Below are positions 1-8,662 of a stretch of DNA of 64,000 nt, one piece after another (positions within the stretch are counted from its first letter, which is position 1; every line of letters starts with the position of its first letter). Both the position numbers and the translations under genes were made by a program. Origin of the DNA: Oceanobacillus_B kapialis (lineage in GTDB: Bacteria; Bacillota; Bacilli; Bacillales; Amphibacillaceae); assembly GCF_042685265.1 (NCBI RefSeq), contig NZ_JBHUMX010000006.1. One strand, given 5' to 3'. Below the pieces are notes generated by a model. It worked only from the letters and a program-made list of their open reading frames with translations. It searched no databases and was not told the origin of the DNA.

Positions 1-1916
1 ATGAAGTGCCTTATCATGTCGAAACAGAAGGCGCTACCCTCGTTTTTACAGCGAGTGATGAGGCTGGAAGTAACGAAACGTACCCTGACCTTACGTATAC
101 AGTGAAGGTTATTGGAGCAGATGTGGAAGTTAAAGATGAAACGGTGCTTGCAGAAAATGTCGAGCCAGGAAGTGCTTCCCTTGTGGTCCTTGCATTAGAG
201 CCTAGCTCCAGCTGGACGATGCGCATCGCCGGCAATCTGTACGGAGAAAAGCATACCTTAACACCATTTGATTTTTCCAGCGTAGCAGCGGATTATCGCG
301 CCTATTACCAGGATGTCATGCAAGGCTTCCATTTAACGCAAGACAACAAGCATGATGTTAAAGAGGTGGACAAGGTAAACGCCCTTGCATGGTGGTATAC
401 CCATAACATGCTTGTCCACTTCTCTGTCCCACACGGGTTGGAGCAATATGGAGGTGCAGCTTGGGGGACAAGGGATGTCAGCCAAGGACCAGCTGAATAC
501 TTTATGGCAACTCAGAACTATGACACGGTAAAGGAAATCATCACCACGATGTTTGCCCATCAATATGAGGATACAGGCAACTGGCCGCAATGGTTTATGT
601 TTGATAAATACAATAAGATCCAACAAGATGACAGCCATGGCGATATTATTGTCTGGCCAATGAAAGTTGTTTGTGACTATATTGAAGCAACAGGTGATAC
701 GGAGATTTTAAAAGAAAGAATTCCATACACAAATCGTGAGACATATGAATTTACAGAAGAAAAAGCGACACTGCTTGATCATTTGAAAAAGGAAATTGCT
801 TATATGAAAGCACATTTTCTGCATGACACCTACTTGTCTGCCTATGATGATGGTGACTGGGATGATACCTTGCAGCCAGCAAACCAGAACTTGAAGCAAT
901 ATATGGCGAGCAGCTGGACAGTGGCGCTGACATATGAGGCGTTGCGCAAGATGACCAATGTGTTGCAAGAGGTAGATCCAGAAGAAGCAAGCAAAACACA
1001 GGAAATTGTCGAAGGAATCAAGCGTGATTTCAATGACTACCTGATGCAAACCGACATTATCCCAGGCTTTGTATACATGGAACAACCTGGCGAAGTGGAA
1101 CGCATGCTACACCCAACTGACGAAAAAACAGGCATCAATTATCGGTTGCTGCCAATGCAACAGAGCATTATTAGTGAATTGTTTAGCTTAAAACAGGCGG
1201 AATCTCATTATGACATTATGAAGAAGCATCTATTCTTCCCGGATGGGGTGCGCTTAATGAACCGGCCAGCTAACTACAAAGGCGGCGTCAGCACCCACTT
1301 TAAACGGGCGGAACAGGCAGCCAACTTTGGTAGAGAAATTGGCTTGCAATATGTCCACGCACACATTCGCTATGTGGAAGCAATGGCGAAGCTTGGCTAT
1401 GGGGATGAAACGTGGGATGGATTAGCAGTGATCAACCCAATCGCCATCCAAGACGTTGTGCCAAATGCAGAGCTTCGTCAAAGCAATGCTTATTTCAGCA
1501 GCTCAGATGGCGACTTTAAAACACGATACGAGGCACAGGAACACTTTGATAAATTACGAGATGGATCTGTGAAAGTAAAAGGAGGCTGGCGCATTTACTC
1601 CAGCGGTCCGGGAATTTATATGAACCAACTTATTGCCAACACATTAGGCGTACGTCAATTTGCTGGGGACTTAATCCTGGATCCTGTTCTTCCTGATCGT
1701 CTTGATGGTCTGCGATTCAACTATACGTGGAATGGCAAGCCAGTCACATTTGTCTACCATCTAAACGCTGATAGGCAACAGGTACTCCTTAATGGTGCGA
1801 TCATGGAAGCGATGGAACTTATTAATCCATACCGTGCCGGCGGAATTCGCATTCCGCGTGAACAGCTGGACCAGGCGCTTCAAGCAGAAGGCAATACAAT
1901 TGAGGTATTTGTATAG
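1..1916 (+). CDS. GH94-like glycoside phosphorylase, 5'-truncated by the window
   Basis: At least 636 residues of a carbohydrate-active enzyme whose start lies upstream; the first in-frame GTG (base 6) has no ribosome site, so I treat the gene as partial. An alpha/alpha-barrel catalytic region resembles GH94 (cellobiose/oligoglucan phosphorylase): a WGTRDVSQGP stretch near residue 153 corresponds to the RDQLQD-type segment of GH94, and GDWDDTLQP at 283-291 fits the GDWND-type motif holding the general-acid Asp. The first ~90 visible residues look beta-rich and linker-like. GH94 enzymes phosphorolyse beta-glucosides intracellularly. No signal peptide can be judged. It heads a run of sugar genes (isomerase, ThuA, two dehydrogenases) and ends in a clear terminator. 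The family is fairly secure; the substrate is unknown (beta-1,2- or beta-1,4-glucooligosaccharides are plausible). Confidence 0.6.
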   Translation, partial: EVPYHVETEGATLVFTASDEAGSNETYPDLTYTVKVIGADVEVKDETVLAENVEPGSASLVVLALEPSSSWTMRIAGNLYGEKHTLTPFDFSSVAADYRAYYQDVMQGFHLTQDNKHDVKEVDKVNALAWWYTHNMLVHFSVPHGLEQYGGAAWGTRDVSQGPAEYFMATQNYDTVKEIITTMFAHQYEDTGNWPQWFMFDKYNKIQQDDSHGDIIVWPMKVVCDYIEATGDTEILKERIPYTNRETYEFTEEKATLLDHLKKEIAYMKAHFLHDTYLSAYDDGDWDDTLQPANQNLKQYMASSWTVALTYEALRKMTNVLQEVDPEEASKTQEIVEGIKRDFNDYLMQTDIIPGFVYMEQPGEVERMLHPTDEKTGINYRLLPMQQSIISELFSLKQAESHYDIMKKHLFFPDGVRLMNRPANYKGGVSTHFKRAEQAANFGREIGLQYVHAHIRYVEAMAKLGYGDETWDGLAVINPIAIQDVVPNAELRQSNAYFSSSDGDFKTRYEAQEHFDKLRDGSVKVKGGWRIYSSGPGIYMNQLIANTLGVRQFAGDLILDPVLPDRLDGLRFNYTWNGKPVTFVYHLNADRQQVLLNGAIMEAMELINPYRAGGIRIPREQLDQALQAEGNTIEVFV

Positions 1917-1938
1917 ACCTAGAACAAAAGCGCAGGGC

Positions 1939-1977
1939 GCCCGTTTAGCGCTGGAGCTGGACGTGGCTGTTGCTGTC
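1939..1977 (+). repeat. Short form of dispersed element E1, copy 1
   Basis: This 39-base block reappears at 2156-2194 with one mismatch. It starts GCCCGTTTAGCGCTGGAGCT and ends in GTTGCTGTC. It looks like the two ends of the longer E1 element (3748-3982, 36010-36193) joined by an internal deletion, since both CCGTT and GCTGGAGCTGGACG are end sequences of the long form. Confidence 0.7.
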
Positions 1978-2021
1978 CATGAACAACATACCGCCAATTA
2001 TTTATACTTCCTTATCTTGTT

Positions 2022-2060
2022 AAAAAACCGGGCGCTCCACTAAGGGTACGCCCGGTTTTC
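2022..2060 (+). terminator. Rho-independent terminator after the GH94-like gene
   Basis: A perfect 7-bp stem CCGGGCG/CGCCCGG (2028-2034, 2049-2055) has an A-run before it and TTTT after it, so it could work in both directions. It separates the phosphorylase gene from the isomerase gene, implying a separate promoter for the latter. Confidence 0.8.
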
Positions 2061-2155
2061 TCAATAATATTTAAAAAGGGAAGGTTTTAAGGGTATTTAA
2101 CTATTACCCTGCTTGGCCTTCTGTTAAACTTAATTTATGAAACAAAAACGGAAGT

Positions 2156-2194
2156 GCCCGTTTAGCGCTGGAGCTGGACGTGGTTGTTGCTGTC
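2156..2194 (+). repeat. Short form of dispersed element E1, copy 2
   Basis: Same 39-base block as at 1939-1977, with one C/T difference, in the same orientation. It lies about 40 bases upstream of the next start codon, so it may sit inside the 5' leader of the isomerase gene. The 320-base gap between the two genes holds only these two blocks and the terminator. Confidence 0.7.
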
Positions 2195-2236
2195 TATGAA
2201 AGGTAATTTCTTATTTCTGAAAAAGGAGAGGATTGC

Positions 2237-2986
2237 ATGGCTAAAATTGGCTTACAGCTTTATACCGTAAGAGATGCCGCTGAAGAAGATTTCCATCAGC
2301 TCTTAACAGATGTTGGGGAACTTGGCTATGAAGGGGCACAATTTGCAGGGTTTTATGATGCATCTGCCCAGGAAGTGGCCGACACGCTGCAGAAAGCAAG
2401 GGTCAAACCAGCTGGAGCACATGTCCAGATTCATCAGCTGCAAAATAACTTGCAAGACGTCATGCGTTATCATGAGAAGATTGGAAATCAGCTTATTATC
2501 TGCCCATATCTCCCGGAAACAATGCGTCAGGACAAAGCAGGTTACATGCAAACAGCAGAGACATTTAATAAAATTGGCAAAGAATTAAAACAGGCTGGCT
2601 TTCAATTTGGCTATCATAATCATGCCTTTGAGTTTGATAGCGTAGAAGATACAACAGGCTTTGAACTATTATTTGGCAACACAGACCCTGATTTTGTGAA
2701 AATGGAGCTTGATTGCTACTGGGCAACCTATGCAGGGCACGATCCTAACAAGATTATTAAGGATTATGCAGCGCGCTGCATCTCACTTCATATAAAAGAT
2801 ATTAAAGTAGAAAATGGGGATAAGATCTCCACAGAAATAGGCACAGGAACGTTGGACATAAGAACCTTAATTCAGTCAGGGCTTGATCACCATGTTGAAT
2901 GGTTCATTGTCGAACAAGAGCATTTCAACGGGGACCCGTTAGTCAGTGCGAAGAAAAATGTAGCGGCATTACAGGAAATGCTATAA
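2237..2986 (+). CDS. Sugar phosphate isomerase/epimerase-type TIM-barrel protein
   Basis: 249 residues of the xylose-isomerase-like TIM barrel (AP_endonuc_2 superfamily). Visible family motifs are GYHNHAFEF (about 128-136), [12 protein letters not shown] (about 155-166), SLHIKDIK (about 181-188) and FIVEQEHF near the C-terminus, which carry the His/Glu/Asp residues that bind a divalent metal. The length is normal for the family and there is no signal peptide. The ATG follows AAAAGGAGAGG at good spacing. It is followed after 52 bases by a ThuA-like gene and then two Gfo/Idh dehydrogenases. Members in such neighbourhoods act as sugar isomerases or as 3-keto-glycoside lyases/hydrolases; I infer the latter as possible here. 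The exact reaction cannot be read from sequence. Confidence 0.8.
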   Translation: MAKIGLQLYTVRDAAEEDFHQLLTDVGELGYEGAQFAGFYDASAQEVADTLQKARVKPAGAHVQIHQLQNNLQDVMRYHEKIGNQLIICPYLPETMRQDKAGYMQTAETFNKIGKELKQAGFQFGYHNHAFEFDSVEDTTGFELLFGNTDPDFVKMELDCYWATYAGHDPNKIIKDYAARCISLHIKDIKVENGDKISTEIGTGTLDIRTLIQSGLDHHVEWFIVEQEHFNGDPLVSAKKNVAALQEML

Positions 2987-3017
2987 TAATAGAAGGAAAA
3001 AGAAAGCGCTATTATTA
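2984..3017 (+). promoter_or_regulatory. Intercistronic AT-rich hairpin
   Basis: The stem TAATAATAG/CTATTATTA (2984-2992, 3009-3017) contains the stop codon of the isomerase gene and lies between it and the thuA-like gene. There is no U-run, so it is more likely an mRNA processing or stability element than a terminator. Confidence 0.4.
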
Positions 3018-3038
3018 TTAGAAAAGGAGAGACATAGA

Positions 3039-3761
3039 ATGAAGGTAACGGTTTGGAATGAGAATCGACATGAAAAGAAAAACCCGAAAGTTTCCGAGAT
3101 TTACCCTGAGGGAATTCACGGGCAGCTTGCTTCCTTTTTAGAAAAAGCTGGATTTGAAACTGGCACGGCAACATTAGATGAACCAGAGCATGGACTGACA
3201 GATGAGGTTCTAAATGAAACCGATGTCTTAGTGTGGTGGGGACATCTCGCCCACGATGAAGTAACTGAAGATATTGCGGAAAAAGTGAAGCAACGCGTGC
3301 TTGATGGCATGGGCCTTGTTGTCTTGCATTCCGCTCATTTTTCCAAGGTATTTAAAAAGCTAATGGGAACAGGTTGTGACTTGAAGTGGCGCGAGGCAGA
3401 CGAAAAAGAGAGGCTATGGGTTGCAGATCCAACCCACCCGATTACAGAAGGCATTGACGAGTACATCGAACTGGAAAAAGAAGAAATGTACGGGGAGCAT
3501 TTTGATATCCCAGCACCAGATGAATTAATTTTCATTAGTTGGTTTGAAGGTGGCGAGGTGTTCCGCAGCGGAGCGACCTTTAAGCGTGGTCGCGGGAAAA
3601 TTTTCTATTTCCGTCCAGGACATGAAACATATCCAACCTATCATAATGAAGAAATACAGAAAGTCATCACCAATGGTGTGAAATGGGCAGCGAATACAGC
3701 AACACCAACGCCGGTTAGAGGGAATCACCAGCCACTAGAAAATATAAGCACAAAAGCATAA
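3039..3761 (+). CDS. ThuA-domain protein (trehalose-utilisation type)
   Basis: 240 residues of the ThuA family, a class I glutamine-amidotransferase-like fold lacking amidotransferase activity. Typical features are [10 protein letters not shown] at the N-terminus, [14 protein letters not shown] (about 67-80), a HSAHFSK turn near 103 and the C-terminal [16 protein letters not shown] segment. In rhizobia ThuA acts with the ThuB dehydrogenase in disaccharide breakdown through 3-keto sugars. Here it lies next to two Gfo/Idh dehydrogenases and a TIM-barrel protein, the same combination. The ATG follows AAAAGGAGAG. Its last codons reach into the left end of repeat E1. The family is secure; the exact role is inferred from neighbours. 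Confidence 0.8.
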   Translation: MKVTVWNENRHEKKNPKVSEIYPEGIHGQLASFLEKAGFETGTATLDEPEHGLTDEVLNETDVLVWWGHLAHDEVTEDIAEKVKQRVLDGMGLVVLHSAHFSKVFKKLMGTGCDLKWREADEKERLWVADPTHPITEGIDEYIELEKEEMYGEHFDIPAPDELIFISWFEGGEVFRSGATFKRGRGKIFYFRPGHETYPTYHNEEIQKVITNGVKWAANTATPTPVRGNHQPLENISTKA

Positions 3762-3982
3762 GCGACCGTTAAGAGACGTACGGACTGGACTGAACTGCAG
3801 GAGATAAAGGAAACACAGCGACCGCAGGGAGTTGATGTTGACTTTCACCGCAAGGGTATAAGTTCGACTAGGCCTCTGGTTTCACCAGTCGGCAAGTCTT
3901 CTTTATCGTACGGAGGTGAGGGAAGTCGCGCTAGTCTCTGGTCGCTGGAGCTAGACGGAACAAAAGCATAAGCGACCGTTTT
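3748..3982 (+). repeat. Dispersed intergenic element E1, long copy A
   Basis: A ~235-base element shared with the inverted copy at 36010-36193. The strongest shared block is 45 identical bases (3800-3844 and the complement of 36066-36110). Copy A has about 60 extra bases after that block. It is bounded by near-direct repeats of AAAAGCATAAGCGACCGTT (3752-3770 and 3962-3980). The right end GCTAGTCTCTGGTCGCT is also found alone at 5095-5111. No coding potential or transposase was seen. The element begins inside the 3' end of the thuA-like gene. Confidence 0.75.
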
Positions 3983-4017
3983 TAAGGAAGTACATTGAAA
4001 ATAAAGGGGAGATAGAC

Positions 4018-5040
4018 ATGACAGCAGTAAGAATTGCAGTAATAGGATGTGGAAGTATTGCCAAGCATCGCCATTTAATAGAGTACGATTTGGAGCCAAA
4101 TGTGGAAATCGTAGCAGTATGCGACATTGTCGAGGGTAGAGCAAGGGAAGCGGCAGAGAAGTACGGAGCCACTGCCTATGCAGAGTATGAAACACTCTTA
4201 AAACAGGAAAAAATTGATGCTGTTAGTGTCTGCCTGCCAAACTACTTACATGCACCTGTGTCGATCGCGGCTCTTGAGGCAGGTTGTCATGTGCTTTGTG
4301 AAAAACCAATGGCGACCTCTCGGGAAGAAGCACAGCAAATGATCGATGTTGCTAATAAAAATGATAAAAAACTGATGATTGCGCACAATCAACGCTTTGT
4401 TCCCTCCCACCAGAAGGCAAGGGAACTAATCGAAAAAGGGGAGCTAGGAAAAATCTACAGCTTCCGCACTGCTTTTGGCCATGGCGGCCCTGAAGGCTGG
4501 AGTGTTGATGGAAAGGATAGCTGGTTTTTCCAAAAGGATAAAGCATTTATCGGCGCTATGGGCGACCTTGGTGTCCATAAAGCGGATTTAATGCGTTATT
4601 TGCTCGGTGAAGAATTTACAGAGGTTGCAGGGTTTGTGGAAAGCTCCGCAAAGGAGAACTCTAATGTGGATGATAATGCTGTATGTATATTGAAATCGGC
4701 AAGCGGTGTTGTTGGCACATTAGCAGCAAGCTGGGCTTATTCCTCTAAAGAGGATAACTCCACTGTAATCTACGGAGAGAAAGCGACGCTACGATTGGAA
4801 GATGACCCGAACTTCTCATTAATCGCACAGTACACAAATGGAGAAGTTGTGAAATATGAGCTCGGTGGGATTCAAACCAACGATTCGGGTGGGCAGACGA
4901 CTTCCCAGGTTATCCATCACTTTGTAACAAGCATTACTGAAAACACGAACCCACCAATTGATGGGGAAGATGGCAAAAAATCATTAGAAGTTATTTTAAA
5001 CTCGTTGGAATCAGCAGAAACAAAGCGGATTTGCGGCTAA
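4018..5040 (+). CDS. Gfo/Idh/MocA-family NAD(P)-dependent sugar dehydrogenase 1
   Basis: 340 residues. An N-terminal Rossmann fold has AVIGCGSIAKHRH (about 7-19) in place of GxGxxG, followed by the family signature CEKPMAT (about 93-99) whose Lys helps catalysis, and a C-terminal alpha/beta domain with GDLGVHKADLMRYLLG (about 182-197) carrying the conserved Asp-x-x-x-His. The ATG follows GGGGAG. Such enzymes oxidise or reduce sugar hydroxyls, often at C3, with NAD(H). It sits after the thuA-like gene and is followed by a second Gfo/Idh gene, as in 3-keto-glycoside catabolic clusters. The exact substrate is not visible. Confidence 0.85.
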   Translation: MTAVRIAVIGCGSIAKHRHLIEYDLEPNVEIVAVCDIVEGRAREAAEKYGATAYAEYETLLKQEKIDAVSVCLPNYLHAPVSIAALEAGCHVLCEKPMATSREEAQQMIDVANKNDKKLMIAHNQRFVPSHQKARELIEKGELGKIYSFRTAFGHGGPEGWSVDGKDSWFFQKDKAFIGAMGDLGVHKADLMRYLLGEEFTEVAGFVESSAKENSNVDDNAVCILKSASGVVGTLAASWAYSSKEDNSTVIYGEKATLRLEDDPNFSLIAQYTNGEVVKYELGGIQTNDSGGQTTSQVIHHFVTSITENTNPPIDGEDGKKSLEVILNSLESAETKRICG

Positions 5041-5094
5041 TTCAAAAGTCGGGGGCAGCCTGTTTAGAAACATAGGGCGATTTCGTGATGTAGG

Positions 5095-5111
5095 GCTAGT
5101 CTCTGGTCGCT
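5095..5111 (+). repeat. Solo fragment of element E1
   Basis: Seventeen bases, GCTAGTCTCTGGTCGCT, identical to the right-hand end of E1 copy A (3933-3949). The rest of the 148-base gap between the two dehydrogenase genes shows no other copy of the element. Confidence 0.45.
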
Positions 5112-5188
5112 CTAGTATGATGCGGCAACTCCTGGCAAAGAACAGGATATAGCCAGGTGCTTATTTTAAGGAAAAGGGGTTAACATAC

Positions 5189-6220
5189 ATGCTCAAAATG
5201 GGGATCATTGGAGTTGGCGGGATAGCCCAAGGAAGGCATATCCCTGCCTATCTTCAAATGCCAGAGAAAGTAAAGATAACAGCAGTACAAGATGTGAACA
5301 AAGAGAGAGCAAAAGAGGTTGCGGAAAAGCATAACATTGACCATGTCTTTGAAGACTACAAAGCACTCCTGGATGTGGTGGACGCCGTGACGATTTGTAC
5401 ACCGAACAAATTCCACGCAGACATTGCCGTTGCTGCACTGGAAGCAGGCGTGCATGTACTTTGTGAAAAACCGATGGCCATGACAACCGAAGAATGCCAG
5501 CGCATGCTGGACGCTTCCCGTAAATCAGGCAAAAAACTGGCCATCGCGTATCATTACCGATTTACAGATCCCGCACAGGTGGCGAAAAAGGCCGTTTTAA
5601 ATCAAGAGGTAGGGGACCCGCTAGTAACCCGGGTGGAAGCAATGCGCCGTCGAAAAGTTCCTGGCTGGGGTGTTTTCACGAACAAGGAATTGCAAGGTGG
5701 GGGAAGTCTCATAGATTATGGCTGCCATATGCTTGACCTTGCACTTTGGCTCCTAAATGGACCAAAAGCTGTCGAAGTCAGTGGCCGAACGTATAACCGT
5801 TTAAGTAAGACGCCAAATCAGATCAATGATTGGGGCGTTTTTGACACGGAAACGTTCGACGTCGATGACCATGTATCGGCCTATGTAACCTTTGAGGATA
5901 GTTCTTCCTTATTTTTAGAATGTTCTTGGTCGGCAAATATTAAAGAAGACACTCGCCATTTAAGTATTTCTGGTGTGGATGGAGGACTAAATCTTTATCC
6001 GCTCGAATTTTATCAAGCGAAACATGGCACATTTATGAAAACGACGACAAAGGCAGATCATCATGAAGGAGATGCTGGCATTGCTCAAGCACACAACTTT
6101 GTAGACAGCTGTTTGGGTGCTGCGGAATTGGTTGTAAAACCAGAAGAGGCGCTGGAAGTTTCCAGGATTATAGAAGCGATTTATAAGAGTAGTGAATCGG
6201 GAACGGCCGTTAGACTTTAG
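5189..6220 (+). CDS. Gfo/Idh/MocA-family NAD(P)-dependent sugar dehydrogenase 2
   Basis: 343 residues with an N-terminal Rossmann motif IGVGGIAQGRH (about 6-16), CEKPMAM (about 92-98) and a C-terminal domain with GGGSLIDYGCHMLDLALWL (about 170-188) containing the Asp/His pair. It is a paralogue of the preceding gene rather than a recent copy, since the sequences differ widely outside the motifs. The ATG is preceded by AAGGAAAAGGGG. A stem-loop terminator follows at 6229, so this appears to be the last gene of the sugar operon. Two such dehydrogenases in one operon fit an oxidation/reduction pair acting on the same keto-sugar intermediate; that is inference. Confidence 0.85.
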   Translation: MLKMGIIGVGGIAQGRHIPAYLQMPEKVKITAVQDVNKERAKEVAEKHNIDHVFEDYKALLDVVDAVTICTPNKFHADIAVAALEAGVHVLCEKPMAMTTEECQRMLDASRKSGKKLAIAYHYRFTDPAQVAKKAVLNQEVGDPLVTRVEAMRRRKVPGWGVFTNKELQGGGSLIDYGCHMLDLALWLLNGPKAVEVSGRTYNRLSKTPNQINDWGVFDTETFDVDDHVSAYVTFEDSSSLFLECSWSANIKEDTRHLSISGVDGGLNLYPLEFYQAKHGTFMKTTTKADHHEGDAGIAQAHNFVDSCLGAAELVVKPEEALEVSRIIEAIYKSSESGTAVRL

Positions 6221-6228
6221 GAGGCTAT

Positions 6229-6266
6229 AAAAAATCGCGTGGCTTTTTTAGGCCATGCGATTTTTT
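6229..6266 (+). terminator. Terminator of the sugar operon
   Basis: AAAAAATCGCGTGGC pairs with GGCCATGCGATTTTTT around a short T-rich loop, giving a long stem with A-run and T-run flanks. It could terminate from both sides and lies just before element E3 and the convergent yjbQ gene. Confidence 0.85.
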
Positions 6267-6272
6267 AAGTTT

Positions 6273-6389
6273 TATTCCGCCTTTACTGGCAGAAGACCCT
6301 GGGATCAACTGCCGGTAAAAGGTCCGATTCTTTCAACTAACATTTGGTGGGAGAGTAAGGGAACCATTGCCAAATGAAGTTTCACTTTA
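6273..6389 (-). repeat. Gene-terminal hairpin element E3, copy 1
   Basis: Read on the minus strand, the element begins TAAAGTGAAACTTCATTTGG, whose TAA is the stop codon of yjbQ. Its partner arm is CCAAATGTTAGTT, followed by a conserved block complementary to CCGATTCTTTCAAC and a second hairpin ACTGGCAG/CTGCCGGT. The inner part of the first stem is degraded in this copy. Other copies: 8373-8473 and 25819-25977. Confidence 0.75.
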
Positions 6390-6791
6390 TTCCGCAACGA
6401 TCAATTTCACTTGGTAGTTTCGATCTCGCGGACCATCAAATTCACAAAAATAAACCCCTTGCCACGTGCCAAGCACCAATTTTCCTTCTGACACGATCAA
6501 GGTTTGCGCATGGCCGACCGTGCTGGTTTTTAAGTGTGCAGCAGTGTTTCCTTCTGCATGAAGATCTTTGACATGATTCCACGGATAAATCTCATCAAGC
6601 CGACGAAGCATATCTGTCTTTACATCAGGGTCGGCATTCTCATTAACCGTAATTCCAGCAGTTGTGTGCATGGAAGAAACGACAAGGATCCCTTCTTCGA
6701 CACCTGATTCATAAATCCATTCTTCTAGTTTACTCGTAATATCTACCATATCTGAGTGGCGTGTTGTCTTAATTTGAAATGTTTTCTGCAA
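6387..6791 (-). CDS. yjbQ: YjbQ family (UPF0047) protein
   Basis: 134 residues, the full usual length of the YjbQ/UPF0047 family, small trimeric cytoplasmic proteins sometimes annotated as secondary thiamine-phosphate synthase. Family marks are the [16 protein letters not shown] segment (about 43-58), [18 protein letters not shown] (about 75-92) and [15 protein letters not shown] (about 108-122), with the conserved His/Glu/Asp residues thought to bind a metal. The start is TTG, chosen because GGAG lies 7 bases upstream and no ATG fits. Monocistronic, convergent with the sugar operon. Its stop codon is the first triplet of repeat E3. The physiological role is not settled. Confidence 0.9.
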   Translation of the reverse strand: MQKTFQIKTTRHSDMVDITSKLEEWIYESGVEEGILVVSSMHTTAGITVNENADPDVKTDMLRRLDEIYPWNHVKDLHAEGNTAAHLKTSTVGHAQTLIVSEGKLVLGTWQGVYFCEFDGPRDRNYQVKLIVAE

Positions 6792-6934
6792 TTTGATTCT
6801 CCTTTCAGCAACCTGCTTTAAGTATACTACCCTTTTGTAGGATGAGAAAATCTAGGGTTCGGCAATTTTAAGTGTTTTTAGGCAGGGATTTAAGTAGAAT
6901 TGTAGAATGTTATGACCGAAGAGGTGTCGATTCA

Positions 6935-7009
6935 ATGGCAGTTAAAGCTAATCAAACATTGATTCGTGGAAATATTGCAAACAGAATTCGCCATTTATTT
7001 CCCGGGTAA
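6935..7009 (+). CDS. Possible 24-residue peptide or gene remnant
   Basis: ATG at 6935 with GAGGTG 9 bases upstream opens a 24-codon frame ending HLFPG-stop. The IRHLFPG end recalls the N-terminus of a P-loop ATPase family, so this could be the stump of a lost gene, or chance. I do not recognise it with confidence. Confidence 0.2.
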   Translation: MAVKANQTLIRGNIANRIRHLFPG

Positions 7010-7055
7010 TATTTTATAGCTATATGTCGAAACGAGAATGAAAGGAAGAAAGCAA

Positions 7056-8003
7056 ATGGAGCATCTTAAGCAGACCGTTGAACGATTAAAAATGTATGTG
7101 CCAACATCCACAAAGCAACCAGATCATGCAGCATTCTGGCAAAAGACACTAGAGGAATCGAACAAGCAGCCATTGTCGGAATCCGTAATAAAAAAGGATT
7201 ATCCGATTAAACAAGTCAATGTGTATCAGGTCGTCTATAAAGGTTTTGGGGCTACCCCTATTCATGCCCATTATATTTTGCCAAAACATGTGAACGATAA
7301 ACTGCCTTGCTTATTATTTTTCCATGGGTACGGGGGAAATAAAGGTTCGGTTTCCCAATATATGAAATGGCTGATCCAAGGCTATGCTGTCCTAGCAGTA
7401 GACATACGCGGACATGGCGAGAGTGGCGATGCTGCAGCTTATTCGACAGACGTAACCGGAAGCTGGGTCACAAAGGGAATATTGGATAAACAGGAGTATT
7501 ATTATCGAAACGTCTATGTAGATGCTGTACGAGCCATTGATTTTCTTTGTGGGCGAGAAGAGATTGATAACGGTAGGATTGCAGTCATTGGCAGTAGTAT
7601 GGGAGGCGGCATCACACTAGCAGCAGCTGCATTGGATGATCGGCCGAAGCTAGCTGTGGCTGATATGCCAAACATGTGTGATATCCCGCTGGCTATGGAA
7701 CAAAAATTCGAAGGCTCCTTGACGGTTGTAGAAAATTTTCTTAGACAGCATCCGCAGTATACGGAACAAGTTTATAAAACACTATCGTATTTCGACCACG
7801 TTAATTTAGCCGAGCAAATAACGTGCCGGATCCGTTTTGCCGTGGGGCTGCGCGATATCGTTTGTCCACCACAGCCGAGTTATGGGGTGTATAATTTGGT
7901 TCAGGCACCGAAAAGCATGGAAGTCTATCCATTCGGCGGGCATGATATGACGATGATTAGCCATGTTGATAAGACGTTGGCGTTTGTTGGGGAGTATTTG
8001 TAG
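7056..8003 (+). CDS. Acetyl-xylan-esterase / cephalosporin-C deacetylase-like hydrolase
   Basis: 315 residues from the ATG at 7056. I prefer it over the ATG at 7038 because AAAGGAAG lies 7 bases upstream and the earlier ATG has no ribosome site. The alpha/beta-hydrolase fold of carbohydrate esterase family 7 is shown by FFHGYGGNKG (oxyanion region), VLAVDIRGHGES, the nucleophile elbow IGSSMGG (Ser near 181), Asp in GLRDIVCPP and His in FGGHD near the C-terminus. The length is normal (about 320). It lacks a signal peptide, so it would deacetylate imported acetylated xylo-oligosaccharides or similar esters in the cytoplasm. It has no sugar genes immediately adjacent; a 21-bp repeat array starts 45 bases after its stop. 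Also possible: a broader-specificity deacetylase. Confidence 0.85.
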   Translation: MEHLKQTVERLKMYVPTSTKQPDHAAFWQKTLEESNKQPLSESVIKKDYPIKQVNVYQVVYKGFGATPIHAHYILPKHVNDKLPCLLFFHGYGGNKGSVSQYMKWLIQGYAVLAVDIRGHGESGDAAAYSTDVTGSWVTKGILDKQEYYYRNVYVDAVRAIDFLCGREEIDNGRIAVIGSSMGGGITLAAAALDDRPKLAVADMPNMCDIPLAMEQKFEGSLTVVENFLRQHPQYTEQVYKTLSYFDHVNLAEQITCRIRFAVGLRDIVCPPQPSYGVYNLVQAPKSMEVYPFGGHDMTMISHVDKTLAFVGEYL

Positions 8004-8048
8004 AGTGGGGTTTTGGGTTTGGTTAGAATGACTGGTGTGGGAGGGGGT

Positions 8049-8338
8049 GCGCAATTGACCAAGAGAGCAGTGCAAGCAACCAGAGCGTCTGCGCAATCGA
8101 CCAGTGGAGCAGTGCAATCAACCAAGAGCACTGGCCAATCGACCATGAAGGCCGTGCAATCAACCAGAACGTCTGCGCAATCGACCAGTGGAGCAGCGCA
8201 ATCAACCAAGAGCACTGGCCAATCGACCATGAAGGCCGCGCAATCAACCAGAACGTCTGCACAATCAACCAAGAGCACCAGCCAATCAACCATGAAGGCC
8301 GTGCAATCAACCACGCGAGCAGTCCAATCAGCGTCCTT
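8049..8338 (+). repeat. 21-bp phased array, family A1, first array (14 units)
   Basis: Fourteen head-to-tail units of exactly 21 bases, each with the core CAATCRACCA and an 11-base variable part drawn from a small set of words (for example AGAGCACTGGC, TGAAGGCCGTG, GAACGTCTGCG, GTGGAGCAGYG). The words recur in the same order, giving an 84-base higher-order repeat between units 4 and 10. Unit starts run 8049, 8070 ... 8322 without a slip. Most reading frames stay open because 21 is a multiple of 3, but no ribosome site or codon bias supports a protein. It lies in the gap between the convergent esterase and membrane-protein genes. Confidence 0.9.
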
Positions 8339-8372
8339 AATACCCCCACTGCAAAACATGGAGTGAGACAGA

Positions 8373-8473
8373 GATGTTTAAGTGGGAGCAAACGGACTAA
8401 CATGCCGATTCGTTTAACTAACAATCAGTAGGGGGAGAAAGAACCCCCTACTGATTGAAGTTTCACTTTATGG
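8373..8473 (-). repeat. Gene-terminal hairpin element E3, copy 2
   Basis: On the minus strand it reads TAAAGTGAAACTTCAATCAG and continues through AGGGGG to a loop, then CCCCCTACTGATTGTTAGTT. This is a near-perfect stem of about 18 pairs. It starts 3-4 bases after the stop codon of the 62-residue gene. The stem sequence differs from that of copy 3 but keeps pairing. The second hairpin of copies 1 and 3 is not recognisable here. Confidence 0.75.
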
Positions 8474-8662
8474 TCACCCTTTTTCCTTATACAATCGATT
8501 GGCACGAGTAATAGCATAGAACAAAGGAATTTGCGCTAATACGATAAGTACCGCCGTATAATCCCAGTTGGTTGCTGCTGAAATGATGGCAAAAACATTT
8601 AACAAAATTGCTGATGTAAGGCCAATTGTCGTTTTTATATCTTTTAACACCGTATAATTCAC
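8474..8662 (-). CDS. Small two-helix membrane protein
   Basis: 62 residues with two predicted hydrophobic helices (about 12-30 and 36-52) and a basic C-terminus (RANRLYKEKG), so probably inserted with both ends cytoplasmic. The start ATG overlaps the stop of the upstream gene by 4 bases, so it is translationally coupled as third gene of a PadR-led operon. I recognise no named family; size and context resemble accessory membrane proteins of PadR-associated operons. Confidence 0.7.
   Translation of the reverse strand: MNYTVLKDIKTTIGLTSAILLNVFAIISAATNWDYTAVLIVLAQIPLFYAITRANRLYKEKG

Noticed and set aside
8013..8366. Open frame with Gln-Ser-Thr repeats over the first A1 array (and a long minus-strand frame rich in Val-Asp-Trp/Cys)
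   Set aside because: Most frames are open only because the 21-bp unit is a multiple of 3; no ribosome site, no start context, no conserved domain.
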